Source: a virus
DNA: 21,102 nt
IMG/VR virus record: IMGVR_UViG_3300001097_000089
Span: 1-21,102 of that record
Direction: 5' to 3' (one strand)
Position 1 is the first letter of the stretch. Every line of letters begins with the position of its first letter. The translations under genes and the position numbers were made by a program. The notes beneath the pieces were generated by a model. The model made no database searches, had not been told where the DNA came from, and worked only from the letters and a program-made list of their open reading frames with translations. Positions 8,735 through 15,953 of the stretch are shown here, in pieces.

Positions 8735-9430
8735 TTAATCTCTATTTATTGCACCGTTCCTATGTTGTGACCCAAGGTAATCAGTCGGATCGTTATGGAC
8801 CAACTCTGATTGTTGTAGCTCATCATCCCATTTTTCAAGAGCTTTCTTCAAGATGTCCATAGTGTTGTAGTGACTAACAGACATTTTCGCTGATATGCTG
8901 TCGTAGTCAACTCCTCCAGCAAAAATCCCCATAGCATAAAAGCCTAGCAACGGTAAGAAGCGCTTAGGAAACTGAGTCCAGACCGCCGTCTCGAGAGCAA
9001 GATCAATATCCGGGCTAGTCGCTATATAATTTAAATACAAAGTCCCACCGAAAGGCACGTTGCCATTAAAGTAAAGCTGGTTATTGTACAAGTCGTGACA
9101 AAAAGTGTTTGATACATCTTTGTAGTCCAAGCGTCTATCAAAAGGCACTTGGTTGAAGCAATCGACTCGATTGTCACCGTCAAAAACTCTTATTGGTTCT
9201 CTTGAGTGAAACCTAGAGAAATCAGTGACCCCGGCTAGACTTACAGGAGCATTAGCCCCGGCAAACACACTCAAATCTGTGTTGGTACGTCTCAAAGCCA
9301 TCCAAGGACGTTCTTCTTCAATTACTGTCTTAGCGTTATCAATCAAAACCTCAAGTAGTGATAAGTCAATAGCTGCATCAGCATTTAGCCCGGTAATGAA
9401 AGTGTTTAATTGTGCGCCTGTAGTTAACAT
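8735..9430 (-). CDS. Head-to-tail adaptor (tail tubular A / gp4-like)
   Basis: This 231-residue protein has helical N- and C-terminal parts: residues 18-50 include LLEVLIDNAKTVIEEERPWM, and 170-215 include HYNTMDILKKALEKWDDEL. A beta-rich middle (FNQVPFDRRLDYKDV, LYFNGNVPFGGTLYLNYIA) lies between them. This fits the adaptor ring between portal and nozzle in podoviruses. Length (about 200 residues in T7- and P22-type adaptors) and position directly before the nozzle gene agree. The family assignment rests on architecture and context rather than a strong motif. It starts one base after the preceding stop. Confidence 0.6.
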   Translation of the reverse strand: MLTTGAQLNTFITGLNADAAIDLSLLEVLIDNAKTVIEEERPWMALRRTNTDLSVFAGANAPVSLAGVTDFSRFHSREPIRVFDGDNRVDCFNQVPFDRRLDYKDVSNTFCHDLYNNQLYFNGNVPFGGTLYLNYIATSPDIDLALETAVWTQFPKRFLPLLGFYAMGIFAGGVDYDSISAKMSVSHYNTMDILKKALEKWDDELQQSELVHNDPTDYLGSQHRNGAINRD

Positions 9431-9431
9431 A

Positions 9432-10298
9432 TTATTTTACGAATTTTCTTAAATCAAAAGGTGGCTTGCTTTCAGCCTCGACAGTGGCCTTTGATTTTCT
9501 TTTAACTGGATGAACCTTTGTCTCATGGACGTATTCAGTGCTGGAAACAGCCTCTTCCATCGTGTCAACAATGAGTTTTGATAGTGTTTTTATGGATTCA
9601 TCAAGCTTGTTATCAATAGCTATCATTTTCTCCTCCACAAACTGACCAAGGTCATCAACCTCAGCCACAATATCAGTGAGGTCAGTCGCTTCAGTCACCG
9701 GCTTCTCATCAATTGAATTAGCTAGGTTCTGGATTCCCTCTAACACTGGAAATAGGTCCACTTCTTTCCGTTCTGACATTCTTTTCAAATCAGCCATCAT
9801 CCGGCCCACATTCTCGGCTGTAAGAGTAATAGCGTCACCATAGTCAGTAACCTTTGGCATTTCAGGGAATTCAATAGGCGCTGGCACTTCTTTTCCTGCT
9901 TCATTTTCATCTAAAACAGCCTTAACCACTCGCTTAATATCAAACAAGTCGAAGTTCACGCCACCACCCTGCGAACCGCCACCGCGATTAGCGACAAAGT
10001 CATAAATGAGATAAGTGTTTTCTTCATCCCCATAGTTATTGCTCTTAGTCGTGTACCCGCTGTCAGTGTAAACAGAAGTGACTATAGAAATATAAGTGCC
10101 TTGTCCAGAACGATCAACTGGCACTCGATAACGCTTTTGAAAGCGCTGACCTCCGAGACTAGTTAGATTAACAGTGTCAAGAGTATTACCATCAGCATCC
10201 CGGACAATCGCTTGGACGTAGTAAGTACCAGCATCTAAGTGGTTACTTATTTGACGTACTATTGGAAAGTCTTTTTGGGGAGCTAGAGTTGGTGACAT
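9432..10298 (-). CDS. Virion-associated protein with beta-sandwich N-terminus and coiled-coil C-terminus
   Basis: This 288-residue protein has an N-terminal ~110 residues that look like a beta-sandwich (AGTYYVQAIVRDADGNTLDT, VDRSGQGTYISIVTSVYTDS, SNNYGDEENTYLI). A Gly-rich linker (NRGGGSQGGG) and acidic helices of coiled-coil type follow at about 160-250, then a basic tail (HPVKRKSKATVEA...FDLRKFVK). From memory the 'SGQGTYISIVTSVYTDSGYT' stretch recurs in uncultured, Patescibacteria-like phages. It could be a head decoration, head-tail joining or tail-tip protein; the sequence does not decide. It heads the transcription unit with adaptor and nozzle and has a leaderless-type promoter. Confidence 0.55.
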   Translation of the reverse strand: MSPTLAPQKDFPIVRQISNHLDAGTYYVQAIVRDADGNTLDTVNLTSLGGQRFQKRYRVPVDRSGQGTYISIVTSVYTDSGYTTKSNNYGDEENTYLIYDFVANRGGGSQGGGVNFDLFDIKRVVKAVLDENEAGKEVPAPIEFPEMPKVTDYGDAITLTAENVGRMMADLKRMSERKEVDLFPVLEGIQNLANSIDEKPVTEATDLTDIVAEVDDLGQFVEEKMIAIDNKLDESIKTLSKLIVDTMEEAVSSTEYVHETKVHPVKRKSKATVEAESKPPFDLRKFVK

Positions 10299-10334
10299 AA
10301 TAGTATTCTATAATTTTCATTAAATAATGTGGAA
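10299..10334 (-). promoter_or_regulatory. Late promoter, leaderless type, for the 288-aa/adaptor/nozzle unit
   Basis: On the minus strand TTCCACA (10334-10328) is followed after 17 bases by TAGAAT (10310-10305), then six bases, then ATG. It has the same geometry as the portal, 84-aa and 507-aa gene promoters. Confidence 0.65.
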
Positions 10335-10341
10335 TATTACC

Positions 10342-10369
10342 GGGCTAATCCCAGCCCCGAAGGGCTGAG
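10342..10369 (-). terminator. Strong UUCG hairpin after the capsid gene, possible attenuator or partial terminator
   Basis: On the minus strand the RNA would fold CTCAGCCC-UUCG-GGGCTGGG (10369-10350), 8 bp with one G-U pair and the very stable UUCG loop, about 18 bases after the capsid stop. No U-tract follows. The next bases, ATTAGCCC, allow an alternative pairing of GGGCT with AGCCC (10346-10342). A partial terminator, an RNA-end stabiliser or a processing site for the capsid mRNA are all possible. Confidence 0.5.
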
Positions 10370-10387
10370 TTAACCTACTAATTAAAG

Positions 10388-11668
10388 TTAGTTAGAAGTG
10401 AACGCTGGAGCAGAGTAAGCGGTTGAGAGGATTGACGCTGCAACAATTTGTGGAGCTTGGTCTGTGAAGACCTTGATTCCGTAAACTGTCCAAGCGATAT
10501 AATCTTTACCAATTTTACCTGACACTGAGTTCTCTTGCAGAGACGGATTCTTTTGGATAACCAAAGAAACTGACTTTGTAAGAGCGAAGATAGCCCGGCT
10601 GATTTCTTTACCAACTGTAAAGATGTTACCAGATGCGGTGAAAGCTTCGGTTACTTCAACAGTACCCTTGCCTGAAGAAACAAGTGTTAGAAGATTAGTC
10701 GCTGCGTCATAAGCAGCTGTAATATTCTTTAGTTTTCTTCGATTGGCGACACTAAGCGCGATGTATGTTGAAACACCAGGAGTTCCAGTACCGTTAATCA
10801 AAGCTTCGAGGTTAGCTCCAGCTAAGTCAACTGTAGTACTGATAGAGTAACCACCAGCTCCGGCAGCAGCTCCGTTGGCATCAGCCTCAAGAGATACACC
10901 GTTGATAGTCATTAGATCTCCAGCAGTAGGGATAGTTGGCAACTCAAGAGTTGCGGTCCAAGCTAGTGAGTTAGAGATGAATACTTCAAACCCGTGGAAG
11001 TAACCACCGTAACCGTTTCGAGAGATTTGATCTCCAAGCATTGTTGCTTTACCACCAAGGTAAAGTTCAATAGCTGTAAGAATCTCTGGAGAAACAATAG
11101 CAATTGGCATACCTTCAGGTACTTCAATCTTCATTCCGGCTGAAGCAGTAAATCGCTTGTTGTAAACAACATTATTCAGTCGTAGCTTCTGCATAGCAGT
11201 AGCGAACAGAGTTGGTACGTTGGTACTAGTTACAGCGTAACCATTACCAGCGACACCAGCGAAACTACCATCATCAAGAGTTGTACCAGCTCCTTGATAA
11301 GCTGCCAAAAGAACGTCACCGTCAATTTGGTTAACTAGGGCATTACCTAGTTTTTGACCATACTTCTTACGAAGTGGTAAGTGAGCTTGCAACTCATCAA
11401 GAGACTTGATGTAGATAGAAGCTTCTTTTTCCTTATTGATAACAAGAGTTTCTTGTGTATCATTAATGGCTTGGGTTGAATAACTACCGTCTCCACCCAT
11501 GTCATTGACGTGAACGTCAGACGCGAATGATCGAGCGATAGTTTGTCCTTTTGTAAGGGACGCTTCAAGACGAGAGTCAGCGAGGATCTGGTATACAGGT
11601 TCTCGGTAGTGACTCATTTGGTATTCCGCTTGGAATACTGTCTTGAAAGTCATTGTATTAGGGTTCAT
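10388..11668 (-). CDS. Major capsid protein, HK97 fold with inserted domain
   Basis: This 426-residue protein has the order expected of a coat protein. The N-arm is followed by GQTIARSF and MGGDGSYSTQAINDTQETLV (58-77). A spine-helix region follows (DELQAHLPLRKKYGQKLGNA, 91-110), then an E-loop/P-domain part and a C-terminal strand (GKIGKDYIAWTVYGIKVFTD, 384-403). From memory this closely matches capsid proteins of uncultured podoviruses. Residues ~241-352 (from LELPTIPTAG to ASGNIFTVG) look like a separate beta domain inserted in the fold. It contains GDLMTINGVSLEA and NLEALINGTGTPGVSTYIAL. The start at 11668 is used; a second ATG at 11653 (Met6) is an alternative. A hairpin follows the stop. 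Confidence 0.85.
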   Translation of the reverse strand: MNPNTMTFKTVFQAEYQMSHYREPVYQILADSRLEASLTKGQTIARSFASDVHVNDMGGDGSYSTQAINDTQETLVINKEKEASIYIKSLDELQAHLPLRKKYGQKLGNALVNQIDGDVLLAAYQGAGTTLDDGSFAGVAGNGYAVTSTNVPTLFATAMQKLRLNNVVYNKRFTASAGMKIEVPEGMPIAIVSPEILTAIELYLGGKATMLGDQISRNGYGGYFHGFEVFISNSLAWTATLELPTIPTAGDLMTINGVSLEADANGAAAGAGGYSISTTVDLAGANLEALINGTGTPGVSTYIALSVANRRKLKNITAAYDAATNLLTLVSSGKGTVEVTEAFTASGNIFTVGKEISRAIFALTKSVSLVIQKNPSLQENSVSGKIGKDYIAWTVYGIKVFTDQAPQIVAASILSTAYSAPAFTSN

Positions 11669-11682
11669 GGAATTAGTGGAAA

Positions 11683-11688
11683 ATTATA
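11683..11688 (-). promoter_or_regulatory. Perfect -10 box (TATAAT) upstream of the capsid gene
   Basis: TATAAT on the minus strand (11688-11683) lies 14 bases before the capsid ATG, just after the scaffold stop. The predicted RNA leader would be only about 7 bases. A clear -35 box is not visible, and TTCCACA is absent at the usual distance, so this unit differs from the other late promoters. Confidence 0.45.
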
Positions 11689-11700
11689 AACCTCAGTGAG

Positions 11701-12585
11701 TTAGATGAGTATTCGGCGGCCTTCTGCATCCGTATGTAACGAATCGCTCGAAGTCGCTTTTTGATATTCTTTATGCCACGCCTCTGACTCCTTATCAGAC
11801 ATCTGAGATAGATCTGCATTTGGGTTAAACTCGAAAGCTTTAACCTCTGGAACATCCAGCGCCCTCTTAGACTCTAGCCCACGTTTTTGCGGGGAAACTA
11901 AAGCCTTGAGAGTGTCCTGGTTCTTAAATGCAATATAATCAATCTCTTTGTCATGGTAAGCATCAGAGTGAGCTAGTTTATCAAGGGCTGCTTTGAGGAC
12001 CTTAGTTTCTTCTGGATTAGCGTTAGTAAACAGTTTTCCTAGAGTCGGTAGTGCGTTTTCAAATTCCTTATCAAACTGCACTTGACTAACGGCTTCGTTG
12101 TTTGTCTTTTGCCAATCTTGAAATTCTTTAAGTTGTTTACTATGCTCTTCTGAAAACTCGCTTTTTGGAGCATTTTTCAAGAACAGCGCTTGCATCCTTT
12201 TTAAAGTCGCTGGATCAGCGTCAATTTCTTTTGCAAAAGCTTCTAGGTCCTCATCATCCGTGGCTTTCGCCGGGACATCAAGCTTGGCTCTTAACTCATC
12301 TCTCTCTCGTTCCGCACTTTCACGTAGCTCTCTCTCAGTTTTGACATCTTGACGAGTGTCCTTCAGAGACTGGTAGATAGAACGCTTCTTTGCAACGGCC
12401 TGAGGTTCGGGTATTAAAGTTGGTTCAACGTCTTCCTTAGCTTTAGGCTCAACTACCACTACAGGCTCTGGGATGACCTCAGGCACTACAACTGGCGTTT
12501 CTTCTAAAGGCTTAGGTTCGGCTTCTGGTGGTAACTCCACTCCCGCTGCCTTATAAGCGTCAAAAGCTTCTTTTTCTGGGTCCAT
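11701..12585 (-). CDS. Scaffolding protein
   Basis: This 294-residue, highly charged protein lies immediately upstream of the capsid gene, the normal place of the scaffold. Its N-terminal ~65 residues are rich in Pro, Glu and Val (PEAEPKPLEETPVVVPEVIP). A coiled-coil region follows at about 75-105 (DVKTERELRESAERERDELR) and helical stretches thereafter. No enzymatic motif and no protease signature is seen. The role inferred is to nucleate and shape the procapsid. The gap to the capsid start is 32 bases and contains the capsid -10 box. Confidence 0.75.
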   Translation of the reverse strand: MDPEKEAFDAYKAAGVELPPEAEPKPLEETPVVVPEVIPEPVVVVEPKAKEDVEPTLIPEPQAVAKKRSIYQSLKDTRQDVKTERELRESAERERDELRAKLDVPAKATDDEDLEAFAKEIDADPATLKRMQALFLKNAPKSEFSEEHSKQLKEFQDWQKTNNEAVSQVQFDKEFENALPTLGKLFTNANPEETKVLKAALDKLAHSDAYHDKEIDYIAFKNQDTLKALVSPQKRGLESKRALDVPEVKAFEFNPNADLSQMSDKESEAWHKEYQKATSSDSLHTDAEGRRILI

Positions 12586-12727
12586 AATGATTTTTATTTA
12601 TATTGCCTCAGTATCACCGAGGTATAAGTATTGTAGTGGCCTTATTTCACTTGCTACTGTAATTTCCCGTAGCCGGTAAAAGCGCTGTTGCGTCTTTTAG
12701 ACAAGGCCTGTGAAGGCCCTGACTAAA
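12586..12727 (-). other. 142-bp structured intergenic leader before the scaffold gene
   Basis: On the minus strand this gap holds GGCCT-TCAC-AGGCC (12718-12705), a short palindrome GTCT-AAA-AGAC, and CCTCGG-TGATA-CTGAGG (about 12623-12607) followed by AATATAAAT. The first hairpin may terminate or slow transcription after the 84-aa gene, although its U-tract is poor. The AT-rich stretch next to the scaffold ATG may hold a promoter, but the TTCCACA element of the other units is absent. No reading frame of note was found. Confidence 0.4.
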
Positions 12728-12982
12728 CTAGACAACCTTTCCGTTCTTCTTTCCTGCGAACTCCTTAGCTAGATCAGCGAAAGCTTCACCATGCACTTCT
12801 CTTGTGTAGGTTCGCTTTCCACCTGACCAGACCACTGAGGCTTCTGACTTGGCTTCCTTAGCTGCTTTAGCTGCTTCTTTAGCGGCTGCGGCTGCTACCT
12901 TTGCTGCGTCTGCTTCTACCCGAGCTGCTTCTTTAGCGGCTGCGGCTGCTTTTACTTCTGCTTCATTATTTGTATTTGTCAT
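12728..12982 (-). CDS. Small Ala/Lys-rich helical protein
   Basis: The 84 residues consist of a long Ala-Lys-Glu helix (residues ~8-48, repeats of AAAAKEAA type) and a conserved-looking C-terminal part (VVWSGGKRTYTREVHGEAFA). The helix is made by internal duplication. It resembles histone H1/TolA-like low-complexity helices. It has its own strong leaderless-type promoter, between the portal unit and the scaffold. This suggests it is needed in quantity, perhaps as a minor capsid, decoration or internal protein. I do not recognise a family. Confidence 0.65.
   Translation of the reverse strand: MTNTNNEAEVKAAAAAKEAARVEADAAKVAAAAAKEAAKAAKEAKSEASVVWSGGKRTYTREVHGEAFADLAKEFAGKKNGKVV
12870..12950. 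repeat. Perfect 27-bp direct repeat within the Ala/Lys-rich gene
   Basis: Identical 27-base copies lie at 12870-12896 and 12924-12950, exactly 54 bp (two repeat lengths) apart, with a degenerate copy between. All keep the reading frame and encode Ala/Lys/Glu helix turns. This is an in-frame coding duplication. Confidence 0.85.
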
Positions 12983-13017
12983 AAATTTATATTAACAATC
13001 ACTTCTTTTTTGTGGAA
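12983..13017 (-). promoter_or_regulatory. Late promoter, leaderless type, for the 84-aa gene
   Basis: On the minus strand TTCCACA (13017-13011) is followed after 16 bases by TAATAT (12994-12989), then six bases, then ATG. It fills the whole 38-bp gap between the 122-aa stop and the 84-aa start. Confidence 0.65.
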
Positions 13018-13020
13018 TGT

Positions 13021-13389
13021 TTAACTTCCAAAAAGTGATATTTGCTGACTAATTTCTCGATTCAACTGCTTGATTTGATTACTTGCGTCCCCACCCATTA
13101 CCTCAAAGATAAGGGAGCAAGCGTCTTTTTTAGCGAATAGTGAAGCTCTCTCTGAGTCTGTTAAATGTTTGCCTGTAGCAAGCACCATCGAGGCACTAAG
13201 GTACTCTTGATTAAACCTAGTAAGAATTTTTAAAGTGATATCATGCTTCTGCCACTCACTAAGAGCTTCGTGTTGTATCAACTCAAGTTCCCAGCGCTGA
13301 ATTTCTCCAAGATTATGTTGGTACGATTCATCATCGACATCAGAGCCTGTGAGAAATACCTCTTTTGCTTTATCAATTAAAGTTGACAT
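13021..13389 (-). CDS. Hypothetical helical protein co-translated with the portal
   Basis: This 122-residue, almost entirely helical protein includes LGEIQRWELELIQHEALSEW in its first third and SERASLFAKKDACSLIFEVM near the end. It has no enzymatic motif and no transmembrane segment. Its ATG overlaps the portal stop (TAATG), so the two are translationally coupled. A virion-assembly role next to the portal is likely, but I do not recognise the family. Confidence 0.65.
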   Translation of the reverse strand: MSTLIDKAKEVFLTGSDVDDESYQHNLGEIQRWELELIQHEALSEWQKHDITLKILTRFNQEYLSASMVLATGKHLTDSERASLFAKKDACSLIFEVMGGDASNQIKQLNREISQQISLFGS

Positions 13390-15458
13390 TATATTCCAGA
13401 TTCATTAACCATATTCATGGCTCGACTTGCGCCACCGGATAGTCCCGGGTTATCAGCCGGAGCCGGCGCTGGAGCTGGAGCCATGCCTGAAGTAGCGTCA
13501 ACTTCAGCGCCCATTTGTTTCTTTTGAAGCTCCACTGACTGCTCAATCATTTGCCTGTCAATATTTGCCTTAGCAATCTCTTGGTGAGCCATCGCGTAGT
13601 CAATCAGTATCTTGTACTTGTCTTTCAACTTAGATTGTTTGTCTGAAGCAAAGTCTACAATCTTCTGCATAAAAGCCACGGTAGCGCCACCCCATAGTTC
13701 CGGCTTCTTACCTCTAATGATAGCCTGGATAGATTCTGAAGCCTTAGATAATGACTTCTTGTCATTGTAAGTCTTAAGGTCTTGAGCCTGAGCAATCTCA
13801 TCATCCTCAAATTCACCAACAGACCGGAGGATTTGCTCATTACGCCAGCTGGCATTAATAGTGTTTGGATCGAGCATACCCAGTGCTTTTGCTCGCCGCT
13901 CAGCTTTCATTTCACTGTCTGACTGTTGCTGATCGGTTGACCGGATAAGAATATTTACATCCTTAGTGGTATTCAAGTCCATTCGAGTAATCTCATCCCA
14001 TTCGTAACCAGACTCACCAAGTAGCTGAATCGCCATCTTAGCCGGCATGTGGTTCTTGAGTCCCCAGATAAACCGCTGACCAAGGTCCCCTATCATGTCC
14101 TGGAACGGTTGCGCTCCCCATCCGATACGCTTAGACACTGACTTCTGCTCAGCGAAAGTTACTGAAGCAAGCTTACTAGCGTCCTGAGTTCCACCCATAG
14201 CTAAATCAGTCGCTCCGGTGTTACGGCCTAGTGAGCCTGTGATCCAGTCAATAAGATTCACCGTACCACCAAGCTCACCAACCTTAAACTCATAGATACC
14301 TTCTCCAATACGTCTCGTACCGCCCTTAGTATCCACCGGAACCAAAGCGTCTGGCCGGTGCATCGACTCATCCAGTTTCCGAACGTCTGTAAACATTTCC
14401 TTGTCGTAAGCTCTTGCGGTGTAGTTCTTCTTCTCACGATTTGTTAACTCTTGGTTGAACATCGCTACAATCGCATCTGAAGCAGCATAAATATCGTCCC
14501 CGTATGCCTTCGAGAGAAAGTTCTCACTATCCTCATGGGTAGCGTAAGTCACATACGGCATCAAGTCTGACTCATCAACATCAGCCCAGCACTCGAAACG
14601 GACCCAAATCTTAGTCCGGGGATCAAAGACAATCACGTAACGCTTACCATCAATCTCTAAAATTTGCTGACATAGCTTGTATACTTGATGTCCAACGTAA
14701 GAGTGGTTATCAGCATCAAGTCCGAGTGGTCTGAAGCGGTCTAGTCTAGTCAGTGCATCAGACGTGTGTTTAGCTTCTAGGTACTCACTATTGCTAGCGC
14801 TAGAAATAAGCTCCTTCACTTTTTCCTTATCGTAAATACCGTTTTTAGCACCTTCAACCAGGTCATACTGAGAACGCTGAATATCCTCAGTCCCAGCAAA
14901 CAAATGATTCTCTAAGTAAAGACCACCGCGCGGCTGAAAGTTAAAGTCTTTTAAAAGTACGTTGTTTAACTCTGATTTATACTTAGGATCTGAAGTCGTG
15001 CTGTATTCCAAGACGGCTCGCCCAGTCATAATAGCGTGCTTTCTAGCCATTCTCAGCTTAGGGTCCCACTTACTATTTTGAGCCGTATTCATTACCTCCA
15101 TTCTCCAAGCACCATTAATCTTTTGTGTCTGAAAATAGTCAGCTGCGTCACCGGCTTCAAACTCTAAAAAGATACCAGTGTCATACTGAGCATTAAGAGT
15201 GTCAATCATCCCGGGAAATACTGGGATTGGCACGTTAAATAGCTGTCGTATTTTCTTTGGAACGTGACCATCGTAGAGGTGATAGAACTTAGAGATAGTC
15301 TTTAGTCGTGGAGCCTTGAAGTCGCCACAAGCCATAACCTGTAGAGTAGCCAAGTTAACCGCCTGGTCAGCTAGATCTCTCTTGGACATGTTTTTATAAC
15401 GTGACTCAAGATTTAACAGCGCGTCTTCGGACTCCTCTTCTTTATAAGTTGCGTTCAT
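13389..15458 (-). CDS. Portal protein, podovirus type
   Basis: This 689-residue protein has the length of podoviral portals. The N-terminal helical part is followed by FYHLYDGHVPKKIRQLFNVP, then a wing region (residues ~130-330), and a stem/crown region with long helices (MIGDLGQRFIWGLKNHMPAK and, near the end, IDRQMIEQSVELQKKQMG). The C-terminus is a Pro/Ala tail (APAPAPAPADN). The GGTQDASKLASVTFAEQKSV stretch resembles the tunnel-loop region of portal proteins. Position after terminase and before scaffold and capsid supports the call. It forms the dodecameric DNA entry ring. It opens a unit with the 122-aa gene behind a leaderless-type promoter that overlaps the end of the preceding zinc-protein gene. 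Confidence 0.85.
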   Translation of the reverse strand: MNATYKEEESEDALLNLESRYKNMSKRDLADQAVNLATLQVMACGDFKAPRLKTISKFYHLYDGHVPKKIRQLFNVPIPVFPGMIDTLNAQYDTGIFLEFEAGDAADYFQTQKINGAWRMEVMNTAQNSKWDPKLRMARKHAIMTGRAVLEYSTTSDPKYKSELNNVLLKDFNFQPRGGLYLENHLFAGTEDIQRSQYDLVEGAKNGIYDKEKVKELISSASNSEYLEAKHTSDALTRLDRFRPLGLDADNHSYVGHQVYKLCQQILEIDGKRYVIVFDPRTKIWVRFECWADVDESDLMPYVTYATHEDSENFLSKAYGDDIYAASDAIVAMFNQELTNREKKNYTARAYDKEMFTDVRKLDESMHRPDALVPVDTKGGTRRIGEGIYEFKVGELGGTVNLIDWITGSLGRNTGATDLAMGGTQDASKLASVTFAEQKSVSKRIGWGAQPFQDMIGDLGQRFIWGLKNHMPAKMAIQLLGESGYEWDEITRMDLNTTKDVNILIRSTDQQQSDSEMKAERRAKALGMLDPNTINASWRNEQILRSVGEFEDDEIAQAQDLKTYNDKKSLSKASESIQAIIRGKKPELWGGATVAFMQKIVDFASDKQSKLKDKYKILIDYAMAHQEIAKANIDRQMIEQSVELQKKQMGAEVDATSGMAPAPAPAPADNPGLSGGASRAMNMVNESGI

Positions 15459-15494
15459 AACTGTATATTAAAAAATCACCTCTGTTTTGTGGAA
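15459..15494 (-). promoter_or_regulatory. Late promoter, leaderless type, for the portal unit
   Basis: On the minus strand TTCCACA (15494-15488) is followed after 17 bases by TAATAT (15470-15465), then six bases, then ATG. The -35-like part is inside the last codons of the 93-aa gene. A GAGGTGA sequence here is Shine-Dalgarno-like but lies about 20 bases from the ATG, too far to act normally. Confidence 0.65.
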
Positions 15495-15757
15495 TTAGGA
15501 TCGCGATAATGCGCCATCAGACACCTATGACAAGCCCCTTTTGCCTTGTGATCCACCATGCTAAAAGGAATACTGCAAAAGATACACCGACCAGACTTAT
15601 TAAACTTAGGGTTATTGGGCTTCTCAGAATAAAAACAATGAGGGCAAGGTGTGTATTGAATTGCTAATATTAATGCGTCGCTGTTACGTTTAATCTTAGG
15701 AATATCAAAGAGCTTCTCACATCGCTCACACCTCTTGCGTAAAGGTTGACTAGCCAT
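15476..15757 (-). CDS. Double zinc-ribbon protein
   Basis: This 93-residue protein has four CxxC knuckles: CERC near residue 10, CPHC near 38, CIFC near 58 and CHRC near 76. They suit two zinc ribbons, each made of two knuckles. The N-terminus (KRCERCEKLFDIP) looks like the zinc ribbons found in nucleic-acid binding proteins. Its start overlaps the end of the 67-aa gene by 8 bases. It ends with TGA. It could bind DNA or RNA or tether terminase, but nothing in the sequence decides. Confidence 0.65.
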   Translation of the reverse strand: MASQPLRKRCERCEKLFDIPKIKRNSDALILAIQYTPCPHCFYSEKPNNPKFNKSGRCIFCSIPFSMVDHKAKGACHRCLMAHYRDPNSTKQR

Positions 15758-15953
15758 TTAAAGGACTTTCATAAGGTGCTTGAATAAACTCTTCTTTACA
15801 TCCACTAGGACACTGATAACCATGCACTTTGTCAAGTATACATTGTTTTTGGTGGTACAAAACCCTACATTGTTTACAACGGAAATAGTTATCTCTGTTT
15901 TTATCTTCAGAGTAATCCTCAGCTTGGTTCTCTACGTTTTGCCATGATTCCAT
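15750..15953 (-). CDS. Small zinc-ribbon protein
   Basis: The 67 residues contain CKQC, a further Cys-His pair (YHQKQC) and CPSGC, consistent with one zinc-binding site or a zinc ribbon. The N-terminus is acidic. It overlaps the 81-aa gene by 22 bases and the 93-aa gene by 8 bases, so the three are co-translated. Family and function are unknown. Confidence 0.6.
   Translation of the reverse strand: MESWQNVENQAEDYSEDKNRDNYFRCKQCRVLYHQKQCILDKVHGYQCPSGCKEEFIQAPYESPLNG

Noticed and set aside
12870-12950. CRISPR-like or regulatory direct repeats
   Set aside because: The copies are in frame and encode Ala/Lys helix turns of the 84-aa protein, with no unique spacers; they are a coding duplication.
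15473-15480. GAGGTGA as Shine-Dalgarno sequence of the portal gene
   Set aside because: It ends about 16-20 bases from the ATG and coincides with the stop region of the 93-aa gene, too far for normal initiation.
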